A stretch of DNA of 64,000 nucleotides from Adiantum capillus-veneris (taxonomy: Eukaryota > Streptophyta > Polypodiopsida > Polypodiales > Pteridaceae). Shown piece after piece: positions 9,891 through 19,941 of the stretch (position 1 is its first letter; each line of letters opens with the position of its first letter). Both the position numbers and the translations under genes were made by a program. The stretch lies in assembly GCA_014529385.2 (NCBI GenBank), contig CM043961.1:10654478-10718477 (forward strand), written 5' to 3'. The notes under the pieces were generated by a model. That model worked only from the letters and a program-made list of their open reading frames with translations. It did no database searches and was not told the origin of the DNA.

Positions 9891-11000
9891 GAGAGAGAAA
9901 TGAAATGAAATGAATGAATATTAAACGTCCTTAAAAGGCTCATCCCTACCGGATGAGCCTAGTGATCTCTACTGTGTAAGAGTTAGAGAGGGTGCATCCA
10001 ATGAGTACTGGAAGGGGGGCAATCTGTCCATGCTGAACCCATGTACCTGAAACCATGATGTCATCTCCGATACCAGCATGCTGTGTCCCCCTGCAAAGCT
10101 AACTGTTAAGAGGACTCAAGTGCTAGGCAAGTATATCTGTCTCTGGAGAGGTCCCACAAGTAGTGTAAAAAAGAGACTTGATCTTGTAAGCGCCTCAACC
10201 ACTGGTGGGGGGGACAGCTAGCTCTTCTTGAATAATGTCATGTGGTACTCAAGCCTTGGCTCTAATAAGCCGCGAGATCATAGAGACTAGAGGCTTCTCC
10301 ATGTCTCCTCATCCATCAGTGCGACCCGACCTCTCCTGATGGTCCAATGAAGGCCCCCATATTTGAACTCTAGAGAGCAATGCGGAAGCCACCAAAGTGT
10401 CAAAAAGCCAGATCTTCGTCCGAGGCTCCTGAAACTGAATTTGTGAACACATCTCTCCAATCCACCCAATGCTGCATGTGCTCTAATCAGTCTAGTGTCT
10501 GCTGCTCTCCTCAATGAAAATGCTGGTCCACTAAAAACCACAAGGTAGGTGTAAGCATCCATATACTCCACTATCTCATGGCCGTATGTGAATGTGGGGT
10601 GCTGATCTCCTCGTCCATTGTGGGGTGGTGTTAAACACCATAACCTTGGTTTTACCAAGGTTGACAGATAGACCACTGTCGTGAGCAAACCTATGCAAAG
10701 CATCCAAGTGACGTTGCATCCCTTCCAGAGAGTCGGAGATCAACACAATATCATCAGCATATAACAACAGTGGAATCCATATCCCTGCCAACTGTGCACC
10801 TCTATCACCCTCTCTCTCAATATAGTCAAAAACCTCATCCACATACATATCAAATAGAGTTGGAGAGAGCGAGCAGCCCTGCTTCACCCCGATAGTGGAG
10901 TGAACTAATGTAGATAATCCCTCTAGAGTCCGTACATGCTCCACTCCTGACCTGTATAATGCCATAATCCCCCAAATCAGCTCTGTGGGTACTCCCATCT
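9891..11000 (-). mobile_element. LINE B: truncated, internally deleted relative of LINE A
   Basis: Minus-strand copy of the LINE A family. Its 3' tail (9891-9930) is made of TTCA/TTTCA repeats. At about 9950 the 3' terminal sequence joins directly to sequence matching LINE A near 2253, so roughly 870 bp present in LINE A is missing. Homology to LINE A ends exactly at 11000, where the G1 LTR begins with TGTCACA. The rest of the 5' side is not found on the other side of G1. Confidence 0.85.
10287..11000 (-). pseudogene. LINE B reverse transcriptase fragment
   Basis: Carries MGVPTELIWGIMALYRSG, VKQGCSLSPTLFDMYVDEV, LLLYADDIVLISDSLEGMQ and GLSVNLGKTKVMVFN, then (after a frame change near 10600) AYTYLVVFSG. 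The catalytic box is the canonical YADD, whereas LINE A has YVDD. Everything upstream of the fourth RT motif is lost at the junction with G1, so no activity is possible. Confidence 0.88.
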
Positions 11001-11562
11001 TGTCACAAACTGATGACGTGGCAGCTTGCAGGATCCTAGTGATGCGCCGACAGGCTGACCCTCGGAAAATGTGCCGCAATTTGCGCTGATAGACTGACAC
11101 ATGGCAGCTGTACGGATGCCGCAAATCACGCTGCTGACGTAGTAGAATTGTACGGATTTTCGTAAACTGCGCTAGCGGCAGTTTTTGGAGCCAGTTTCTT
11201 TATGGGGATTATTATTTTTAACAATAAAGCTTTTGGGGCTTAATGCTTTTGAGAGAGAAGATATTAAGTTAATGATTTTGGGGCTCTGCTTTTGGGCATC
11301 CCTTGTACTAATAAATGAGTTGGTTGGGCCTCACTTCTCAGAGCATCTGGACGTAGAGTCTGAGAGTGAGCACCCGCTGACTCTCTTGTACTTTGAACAC
11401 AGATTAATAAAAAAAGAAATGCCGTAAGGGGCGCCAGTCTTTGGGGCCAATACCTTTGGGCATGGAACTACACCGGGCCGTGTCATCTTTGTGAATTGTT
11501 TTGAAGTGAATCTCTGTTGTGTCGCAGTAGAATCTTGACTTGGGGTGTCCAAGTCTGTTACA
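11001..11562 (+). repeat. G1 left LTR (562 bp)
   Basis: Bounded by TGTCACA and TGTTACA (TG...CA), immediately followed by a tRNA-iMet-type PBS. It begins exactly at the end of LINE B homology, as expected for an insertion. Two TGACGT cores (11014-11019 and 11135-11140) resemble as-1/bZIP sites of plant LTR promoters. An AATAAA-like string near 11406 could serve polyadenylation. The right LTR is absent from the window. Confidence 0.85.
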
Positions 11563-11564
11563 GA

Positions 11565-11576
11565 GGTATCAGAGCA
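11565..11576 (+). promoter_or_regulatory. G1 primer binding site, initiator-Met tRNA type
   Basis: GGTATCAGAGCA lies two bases after the LTR. TGGTATCAGAGC is the standard plant retrotransposon PBS complementary to the 3' end of initiator methionine tRNA; here the first T is A. Confidence 0.85.
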
Positions 11577-12334
11577 CAGAAAGATTCTTCTTCTACGGAG
11601 AATCCGATCCCATTTGCAGCACACGTAGACTTTTGTGAAAGAATCTTTGTGTCCCAACCCCAGACTTATTAGCAACTCCCACCCTTCATACATCGCGCAT
11701 CGGGCGCACTCCCGTCTTCATCCCTCTCTCTTACAGGGCATAAAGCCATAAAGAATCCAAGATTACACATGGGTTCTCGTGAAGTATCTGACACAGATGA
11801 CACCTCTCACTGGGAAGGCAAAGAAAAGTTGAAAATCCAGCACGGGAACTGAAGAAAAGAATGAAGATTTAGGAAAATGTTTTTTTTTTCAACGAACAAG
11901 TTTGCCAGAACGGAGTACAAACGTCAACTGCAGATTGGCACATGTGTGAATAGATTGATTAAGTACTCTAGAGCCCCGAAATTGGCGAGACACCTGAAGA
12001 ATTACCTGATTGATAAGATTTTGAGAGATGGCATGTAGCCATTACTTCTCCTCTCAGGTAGGGAAGAAAGCCGAAAGGACAGATGAGTGGAGAAAAACAG
12101 AACCTGTACCCATAGAAAGAGATGGACAAGAACTCTTGAAAAGAAGATGAACCAAAAGACCACCAGAAGATAAATTTGAGAGTTACAAAACAGCAGCCGA
12201 GTGCGGAAGAAAAGGAAAGATGAAAGCAGAACTGGTACCACATTGCGTGGGGCCCGACCCGAATCCGATGAACGAAAGTACAAAACTTTGCCGCTCTTGG
12301 GGAAAAGTGAAAGATTAGGAAGCCCTTATTTTCT
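11577..12334 (+). other. G1 leader/gag region, no surviving frame
   Basis: Between the PBS and the protease remnant no frame resembles a Gag protein on the plus strand. Frames on the minus strand here (for example 11968-12283) have no family resemblance. It is most simply decayed or deleted gag. Confidence 0.5.
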
Positions 12335-12689
12335 TTGATGGAGGAGCCAAGGCCAACTTCTTGAATTGGCGGCTCGACTTGGAATTACGCCCGACAGGCT
12401 GAGGCCACAGGCGGAGGCAGTTCTAGTGGCACCCGAACGGGATGTTGCCATTACACCGATCATTAACAAACTTTGTTTGCATTGTCAAGGGTCTTTAGGG
12501 CATGAGGACTTTTACGCAATGCCCTTGGGAGGTTGTGAAGTCCTCCTAGGAATCCCTTGGTACCACAAGAACAACGCTGTGGTTGACTATGGGGGTACGA
12601 AAGCGACTTTTGGCAAACGCAGGGCAAGAGAGATTGTACTTGATGAAATTCAGTTTCTTTACTCGATTTTTCTTGAAAAGACTGAATGA
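12335..12689 (+). pseudogene. G1 aspartic protease remnant
   Basis: The frame reads FFDGGAKANFLNW at its start; this is the retropepsin active-site region, with DGGA in place of the usual D[ST]GA. It continues to ITPIINKLCLHCQG and the second landmark GGCEVLLGIPWYHKNN. The same two landmarks occur in the G2 protease. The serine/threonine after the catalytic Asp is missing, so it would be inactive. Around 300 bp after it, the RT fragment starts without the N-terminal RT motifs. Confidence 0.75.
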
Positions 12690-12969
12690 TAATTGAAGGT
12701 CAAATATGTTTGACCTCGAAAAGAAATGACAAGATTCTTTTGCAATAGAAGCTGACTGTTTCTCTAAAGGCGTATAAGCGAGTTACCTCCTTTACATCGT
12801 GAAGATCACATGATTGATTCGTGGTAGTACACCACCGAACCGGCCACCCTACAGCGTTAGCCGAGGCCAAGATAAATAAACAATGAACCAGAACAGATTT
12901 CCACATTACGAGGATCGATAATATACTCAACAGACTTCAGAATTCTACTTGCCGAATTAATATAAAGAA

Positions 12970-13896
12970 GTGTTTATTATCAGATCTGTATTGCTCTTGG
13001 AGACGTCTACAAGACAGCTTTCAAGACGATTTCTTGGATTTTCAGAGATTACCGATCATTTGTGGGTTTTCCAGACACTGAGGAAGCATAAATTGCTTAT
13101 ACATTTGAAAAAGAGCGAGTTTTTCTTGCTTGAGATACATTTCTTGGGACACATCATCTCAACAAAAAAAGTACAGATAGATCTGGCCAAAAATGACACT
13201 GTCCGCAAATGGCCTGACTTGAAGAATGTTCATGAAGTTAGAAGCTTCTCGGGCTTGCGTTCTTACTACCGGTGGCTCATTCGAAAGTTTGCAGAGATCG
13301 CTTCCCCCTTTGCACATTCTGACACAGAAAGGAATCCCTTTCTCGTGGGGGGACCCACAGAGGTGACTGCCTTTTAAACATTGAAAGAGAAATTGACTAC
13401 GGGACCAGTATTGACTTTGCCGGATTTGAAAAAGTCATTCAAACTATATTGTGATGCTTGTGGTTGTAGTTTGGCTGCGATCTTAATGCAAGAAGGCCAT
13501 GTCATTGCCTATGAGAGCCGATTGTTTTCAAGGCCGGAATTGACAGCAGAGATTTATTAGAAAGAGCTTTTGGCGGTTATCCATGCTCTTGCTCAGTGGC
13601 GACATTACCTACTTGGAGCCGATTTTACGATATTCACTGATCATCAGAGTTTACGCTACTTCTTGTCACAGAAGCAACATTCGGCAAAGCAGATGCGGTG
13701 GCCTAACATCTTGTCACAGTTTCACCTCCAGATTGTCCATGTTCAAAGACAAAAGAACTTGGTGGCAGATGCTTTGTCCCGGAAGCCGTTAGTCTTAGCT
13801 ATTTCCGCGATTCATCATAGAAGCTTCAAGGACATGGTGGATCAGTACGCCACAGATCTAGATTTTTCGAATGTATTCACTCGAATAGATGGCTGA
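12970..13896 (+). pseudogene. G1 RT C-terminus and RNase H remnant
   Basis: The first part (to 13377) carries KSEFFLLEIHFLGHIIS and VRSFSGLRSYYRWLIRKFAE, the RT connection region of Ty3/gypsy Pol. A stop at 13375-13377 and another at 13558-13560 interrupt RNase H, which continues as LYCDACGCSLAAIL, KELLAVIHALAQWRHYLLG, FTIFTDHQSLRYFL and KNLVADALSRKP. The catalytic RT motifs upstream have been deleted. Frame ends at 13894-13896 at the junction with G3a. Confidence 0.85.
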
Positions 13897-14291
13897 CATT
13901 TATGAGCCGTTGGTGGCTCTATATGGTTGTACATATGAGTAGCAGCTGTTGGGTCATCGGATGATATTCTAGCTCTATGGTCCAGCGTCGTCGTTAGGAG
14001 TAGCGAGTCTATACACACAACACGTCTTCACCATCCCTGCACATCTGAGCCTCGACACCCCATTGTACCTGTGAGTCCTAGGCTGGAGCTGAGTGCACTG
14101 CCACACTAGAGTCTGTATCCGTTCTTTGAGATAGTCGAGTCATATGTTGTGGTCTGCTGCTGTTGTGTCTCTGTGAGCTCAGTTTGTTGTCTATTGTTTC
14201 TTTGTTTTCAGTCTGTTTTGAGTGAGATTGTCACACACATTGCACTGAGGAGCACCCACTGTAGAGAGCACGACACACTATCTGCGCTACA
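13897..14291 (+). repeat. G3a left LTR, 5'-truncated
   Basis: Matches the inner and right parts of the G3b/G3c LTRs (for example GAGCCGTTGGTGGCTCT, GTACATATGAGTAG and GTAGAGAGCACGACACA), but lacks about 190-250 bp of the LTR start. The LTR ends at GCGCTACA. The truncation point coincides with the end of G1, so a deletion or recombination fused the two elements. Confidence 0.8.
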
Positions 14292-14761
14292 CGTGCTCTC
14301 ATTTTGACAATCACGGTGGGACCTCACCTGAAGTCTCACTCCCTGTTGAAAATACAAACAGTGAAGCTAGTTGGTTTTACCTAGCTTCGCCTACCTTGCC
14401 TTGCACTGTGTGGTCTGCTGGTCTGGTCTCCTCTCGCCCTGGTCCAACTGGTCTAGTCCTCTCTCGCCCTAGTCCTTTCTCGGCTTGGTCCAACCAGCCC
14501 TCGTTCCTAGAATAGTCCTTCCTCGACCCTGGTCTAGTCCTCCTCGTCCCTGGTCCAGCCTGGGTCTAGTCACTTGCCTTGTCTAGTAGAGTCTAGACTT
14601 GTCTTTAGCCAGTTAAAGCAATTAAGGGTCTTCTTGCCCTAAGCTGTGTTTGGTTGAGCTTTGGTTGGATTTGTGGTCGCTGCATGACACATACAAGGCG
14701 GTCATTCGAGCGTCAAAGCGCACTATTGAGTCCTCCATAGTACTACAACAGAAGACGACCC
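14292..14761 (+). other. G3a PBS and leader
   Basis: Just after the LTR is CGTGCTCTCATTTTG, the position where G3b and G3c have GGTGCTCTCATTTTGG; this is the likely primer binding site of the family, tRNA not assigned. The leader then contains imperfect CT-rich repeats (CTGGTCTAGTCCTC, CTCGCCCTGGTCCA) at about 14410-14590. No coding frame is seen before gag. Confidence 0.6.
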
Positions 14762-16556
14762 TTGGTACCTAGTAGAAGTCCATCAACCTCATCACCCATA
14801 CCTCCACATACGACATCACCCATTCCCCCATCCGGTTTCACATCTTCCAGGTCACCTTTCCCAGTAAAGCCCTCTCCTATTTTGTTACAGCAGGCTATTG
14901 TGCAACGGGCTCCTGAGCAAGTGGCCATGGAGGCGTTGGCCAGTGTTTTGGCCAAGGTAAACATCAAGTTTCCTACCTTCAAGGGACTCTCTTCAGAAGA
15001 TGCAGACGACCATGCAAGAAGGTTTGTATCTCTCTATAGGGGTCGTGGTCTTAATAGAGAAGATGCTTATTTGGTACTCTTTCCATCTACCTTGGATGGA
15101 TTAGCAGACAAATAATACAGTCAGTTTGCAGAGAACCATTTTGCAACTTGGGCAGCTTTAAGACAACAGTTCTGTGCAGCATTCAGGCAAGGTGACTACC
15201 AAGAGAAGGTTTTGGATGAGTTGGCCAACATGGTGCTCCAGCTAGAGGAGACTTTTGCAGAACTTATGACTAAAACCAAGTCTCTAGTTGCCAAGCTTCC
15301 CCAGCAACCCGGTGAATTTATGGTTAAGAAGTGGGTGGAGAAGGTGCTTCCCAAAACTTCTCAGCAAAAACTCCGAGAGAGTGTCCGACCCGACGCCACT
15401 CTCGAGGAGTTCATCGCTGCTGCTACTAGGATAGAGGGGGCTAGGAAGCTATTCAACAACTCCCCTCATGTAGAGACCCCCTCTGTGTTTTCGGAAAGTC
15501 CTACTGATCCAGTGACTTCTTTACGTAGAGAACTTGAAGCCCTAAAACTACAATGCGCTCTTCAAGAGGAGAAATCAATCTCTCTTCGACAGGAGAAACC
15601 AGCGTATCTTGAGGCTTTGGATCAAATCAAGAGAGAGCTAGAAGAGCTTAAGTCTCAGCAGGAGACTAAGGCTATGGTATGGTGCAGCTCATGTCGCTCT
15701 CCAGGACATCCTCCATAGGATTGTCCCTTTCGGGCTTATTGCCACTTCTACGAAAAGTCGGGGCATGAAGACAAGGATTGCTACTATATCAAGGGATTGC
15801 GGCAAATACAACAAAGTCTAGGTCCTTCTCTCCAACAAGGGATAGCACCTTCATCTAGCATGATTTCACCCTATGGCCATCAAAACCCGATGCCACCTCT
15901 GCTGACAACACCTCCTATGCAAACTATGCAAGGTATGCACAACAACTTTGCATCCCCCAGCTTTTATCATGCTAGTACTCCTTCAGTTCCCCAAAGCTTC
16001 TACACTTTAGCATCCGGCCCCATGCACCAAGGGCCGAGACCACCTCGCTCCTCCAATAGGCGGGGAGTATGGACATTATCAGAGCAAATGTCCGTTGCCA
16101 GAAGGGTCCCCTCCTTGCCGACACTGCCCTGAAGCTAAGGATCACTATAGTAAGGACTGCACAAAACAACGTGCATCCACATCTGCAAGCACAAGCCAGA
16201 ACCAACAGGAGTTTACATTCCCAAAGGTTCACCTCATCACAGTAAGCACCATTCCACAGGCCCCGCCTTCCACTCTTGTAGTTGCCTCTCGCGATGGGTT
16301 GAAGCAGGTGGAAGAGCTGGCTGGTGTGCTCAAACGGGCACAGAGAGCTGCTCTTGGCCTTAGCCTCCTTGGCGGTCCAATTTTTTCATCTCCAGTCACA
16401 CAAATGAGTCAAACTCCCTTAGTAGCTGACAAACCAGCAGGTAGTGTCGAGAGCCAACCTACCTCTCTTCTATCAGATATTGATGGTGCTTTCATGGAAG
16501 CAATAGAGGACTTACACAACCTTAAGATACCAGAGCAAGATCTAAAAAAAAGATAG
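14762..16556 (+). pseudogene. G3a Gag (several stops and frameshifts)
   Basis: The capsid-like region includes EALASVLAKVNIKFPTFKGL, DADDHARRFVSLYRGRG and DYQEKVLDELANMVLQ. A coiled-coil segment follows (SLRRELEALKLQCALQEEK). Nucleocapsid knuckles: CSSCRSPGHPP-stop-DC (15683-15725), a mutated CHFYEKSGHEDKDC, GEYGHYQSKC lacking its first two cysteines, and CRHCPEAKDHYSKDC. Stops lie at 15113-15115 and 15716-15718; a deletion near 16050 shifts the frame. Gag forms the virus-like particle and packages element RNA. Confidence 0.85.
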
Positions 16557-16577
16557 AAGCCTACAGCAGAGTCTATC

Positions 16578-17157
16578 TTGAAAAACACCTTTCAGCAAGT
16601 GTCACTGTACGACATGCTTCTTTTTTATGCAAATTTTAGAAGTGACACCCTTTCCATCATCCAGTCTCTGTATCCTAGTGCAAGGCCTAGTGGCGGGCAC
16701 CTACCTGTGCAACCCTTGGAGTCCTACATGATTTCTTATCCAGCTGCTCCCCTCACCAACTACAAAAGTCCTCGTCTCACTGTGTCTATTCTTGGGCATC
16801 AATTCTCAGGCGTCACAGTGGATGGTGGATCTCGGATCAATCTGATGCCATAATTTACTATGTTGGCCTTAGGTCTGTAGCCTACCCGCCCTGCTCCATT
16901 CACTGTTACATTGGCGGACCACAAGACAGTCTACACTGTGGGCATAGTAGAGAAGGTGCCTCTGATGGTACAAGACTTCACATTTAGCTTGGATTTTGTG
17001 GTGGTCAGTCTTCCTCAGGTGGAGGGAGGATTTCCTTTGCTTATTGGTAGACCATGGTTGCGGCATACTAAGGCATTTCATGATTGGGGAAACGACGCCA
17101 TGTGGATACATACTCCTGGCTCCCCCATGCAACCAATTTGGCTTGAAGGAGGTATGG
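16578..17157 (+). pseudogene. G3a Gag-Pol junction and protease, cut by G2 insertion
   Basis: Contains ILGHQFSGVTVDGGSRINLM, the retropepsin active-site region (DGGS instead of D[ST]G), then a stop at 16851-16853, VYTVGIVEKVPLMVQDFTFS and GGFPLLIGRPWLRHTKAFHD. The reading ends in LEGG at 17157, where G2 was inserted. The same protein continues after G2 at 32485 (MDPV...), exactly as uninterrupted in G3b. Confidence 0.82.
17153..17157 (+). other. Target-site duplication TATGG (left of G2)
   Basis: TATGG directly precedes the G2 LTR and recurs at 32480-32484 directly after the other LTR. The uninterrupted counterpart in G3b reads through this point, confirming a 5 bp duplication typical of LTR element integration. 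Confidence 0.9.
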
Positions 17158-18614
17158 TGAAACCGGCCCATAGGGCGGTAGACGTTAGCTTTCACCCGAT
17201 TCTTTAACACTTGACTATACGACACAAAGCAATGACTTAAAAGAAACATGTAACTGGGAATGGAATTACACTTCAAAACAAAAGCACGGCCAGGAAGCTA
17301 GAATGCTCCCAAGCAGACAGCGACACCTGTAGGCCCCAAAGGTTGGCACCCCTTCCCGTATTTCTTTATTCTTTAACAGAGGGAATAAAAGCTGTGATTT
17401 CCTACAAGCTGCCCTGCACAATCTGGGCTGAATTCTATCTATTCTGGCCCGATTTCAGCAACATAACTGTACTAGGTCACTTCACAGTCAGTATCCCCAC
17501 GCAATAGATGACTTTCCCGACGCATAGACACTTTGCAAAACCTGGCGAGAATCTGCAGCACGCTGAATTCTCTGTTTTTTGCCCCGAAAACGCGCCAAAT
17601 CACCTCTATAGCTGCCCCTTCGCGTCCTCGAACCTCCTGGGGGTATTAGGGACCGTTTAGGGCCGAAACCCTAAACCTGCAAAAATACACAGCAGGCTGT
17701 AATTCCCTGTTTCGGGCTCCGTTTCGCGTGCCGGTGACATTCGTAGCAAGTCCTCGAGCTCCCGCACCTGTAGGGCTACTTGCCCTTTGAATCGGACGAG
17801 ATTTCGCACGTGAAACCTCTCCGAATTCACCTGTACCTGTGGGGGATTAGCCACTAGCTAATCCAATACCTGTGCAAGAGGCTCTTGCCTCGACAATCGC
17901 GCATGAACCCACACAACTGTACATTGGTCAAATGAGAAGCACACTTGAGGGGCATAACATAACTGCTCATAGGGGAGAGAGAGAGAGCAGTGCATAGCGT
18001 GCAGGGCATCACTCCTGGCACCGTATTGTACATAAGAGGGAAAGGAAGCACTCCATAGCTCTTAACCTGTGATAGAGAGCTTGTAAATGAGCCTCCCAAG
18101 TATAAATTCAGCGCCACTTCTTGCATGAGGAAAGTGCACAGAAATGTGCCACTTGGCGCGTTTTCAAGCCATTTCCCGTTTCGGGGTTGCCGCCTAAAAA
18201 TCTCCCGACCGGTTGCCCAGTTGACTCCGTTGCAAAGTAATAAAATGTTCCCCTTGACATTCCACAGCTAATGACGCGAACACTTTTTCTGGTCCAAAAA
18301 TAGCAGTTCTCTAAATTTTAGGAGATGCTTCCATGGCACACACTGGTCATCTAACCATCAGTCACCACTGGAACCACATCGAAAAATGCAATGTTGGCCA
18401 ACTATCAGGTGATTTACACTCGTAGCCCCATCCTGGCTAACCTTAGTCCATTTGACCAACTTCAGTGCTCACTGGCCGTCTCGCCTAAACTCTCAATGTC
18501 CGCCTCACACCATGCACCTCGGGCATTGGCATTTCCAGAGGGGTGCTTTAAAACAAGTCAAATAAAATTCCCCAAAAAGAAATCAACAAGTAAAGTTGCC
18601 ACAGACTTGTGACA
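17158..18614 (-). repeat. G2 3' LTR (1457 bp)
   Basis: On the minus strand it starts TGTCACAAG and ends CCGGTTTCA. It is 226 bp longer than the other LTR because of an extra segment at about 17861-18097 between CTAATCC and TATAAATTC. In the 5' LTR these two flanks are joined almost directly. Whether this is an insertion here or a deletion there cannot be decided from two copies; I saw no convincing terminal repeats. Confidence 0.9.
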
Positions 18615-18624
18615 TACCCCCCTC
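18615..18624 (-). other. G2 polypurine tract
   Basis: On the minus strand the sequence directly before the 3' LTR reads AAGAGGGGGGTA then TGTCAC. A purine run here is the expected primer for plus-strand DNA synthesis. Confidence 0.8.
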
Positions 18625-19066
18625 TTGAAATCGCGAACGTCCTCGTTTGCATGAATATCAATCCATGAGTGTGTATAGCACTTCGTGGACACTGTATCAC
18701 GGCTGTCAATATTTTCATGTGTACACACCTGGTTACCATGGTACGAGACATACATGCTCATAGTTAACACTCTTGTGTATTCAACACTTGTTAACTCATG
18801 TATGGTCTACCTGTGAGACTATTCCATTGACATAGTGGATAGCTTTCACACTATGCCACTGGCTTTAATAGAGTCCATAACTTTTAGTACACTTCGAATC
18901 CTTTCAAGCATAATAAACCAACAATTTAAAAATGCGTCAACATATACTCATTAGAAGCAATTGCTGTACTCTTGACAACTGCCAAGACATACTTACCTTT
19001 ATAGCACTAAACAGACTTTTGGACAACTTTTATTCCCCAAGGGCAATTGCCAAGCAGGGTACACTG

Positions 19067-19909
19067 CTATTGCACTAAATCCATAGATACATAAGAAGTG
19101 CTAGCTCCTAAATCACCCCCCTCTAGCGCAAGTCTCTTTCCTTTTGACCTTAGCTCTACTTGAGTTGGAGAAAACGTAAGTGGTAAACCAAAGGCTTCAA
19201 GGTAGAGATGCACATTTGGTGACTCTAACAGTTCACTCTCTGCCATCCACTTTGCATCCATAGGTGGATAATTCTTGAACTTCACCAAATATCGCCTTGT
19301 AACCTTGCCTTTGACTTTTCTTTCCTTGTGTGCCATGATCTCTTCTGGGACCAAAATTTCATCAAGCTCTTCAACTTCTGGCTGCTCTTTAACTGGCATA
19401 TCCTCTGGTACATCACCAATAAATGGTCTGAGAAGACTCACGTGAAAAGCATTGTGAATCTTCCAGTTCTCAGGCAATTTCAGCCTATAACTGACGTCAC
19501 TGATCTTCTTTGTTACTTGAAAAGGACCATAATAGCGCATACTAAGCTTTGTAAAGAGACTTTCTTTACCTTTTCGCTTCTTTAACCGTGCCTTTTCAAA
19601 CCGCAGCAGTATCCAATCACCAAGTGAAAACACCAATTCACGACGGTAGAGATCAGTAACTTTCTTTTGCTTTGCCTGTGTCCTTTCAAGGGCATGCTTT
19701 ATCTTCTGGTACATTTCATCCATATTCTGTACATATTGATCTGCCTGAAAGATCTTTTCCTTGGTATGCAAAATGGGAGGAACTTTCACATGACCTTCGA
19801 CAATTTCAAAAGGTGCTTTGCCTGTTGAAGAATGCACTGTATTATTGTACGCATACTCAACCAACGGCAAGTACTGCTCCCACTTCGCCTTGTGCTCTGA
19901 CAATAGCAC
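19067..19909 (-). pseudogene. G2 integrase C-terminal part with chromodomain
   Basis: 280 codons. It starts (LLSEHKAKWEQYLPLVEYAY) in the integrase catalytic-core tail just after the LINE C insertion point. It continues with the GPY-like region (YYGPFQVTKKISDVSYRLKL, HNAFHVSLLRPF) and ends in a chromodomain (about residues 185-230: EEIMAHKERKVKGK, TRRYLVKFKNYPPMDAKWMA). Chromodomains steer integration towards particular chromatin marks. Its N-terminal half lies at 26783-27379. Confidence 0.92.
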
Positions 19910-19941
19910 TTTTTTTTTTTTTCGAGAAAAAGATCCTTCTA

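Larger units (their letters stand above)
11001..13896 (+). mobile_element. G1: decayed Ty3/gypsy-type element, left LTR retained
   Basis: It starts with a 562 bp LTR (11001-11562), followed by a PBS and remnants of protease and RT/RNase H. Gag, most of RT and the integrase are gone. It ends near 13896, where the truncated LTR of G3a begins. The PR/RH sequences resemble those of G2 (for example EVLLGIPW and LLGADFTIFTDHQSLRY), so G1 is probably another chromovirus-type element, but no chromodomain remains to prove it. Confidence 0.8.

Noticed and set aside
11565-11576. Match to tRNA 3' end as a possible tRNA gene
   Set aside because: Only the last dozen bases match, directly after an LTR; it is a primer binding site, and no cloverleaf is present.
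17854-18126. 90-codon minus-strand frame in the G2 3' LTR
   Set aside because: It covers the segment that differs between the two LTRs and resembles no protein; treated as LTR length variation.
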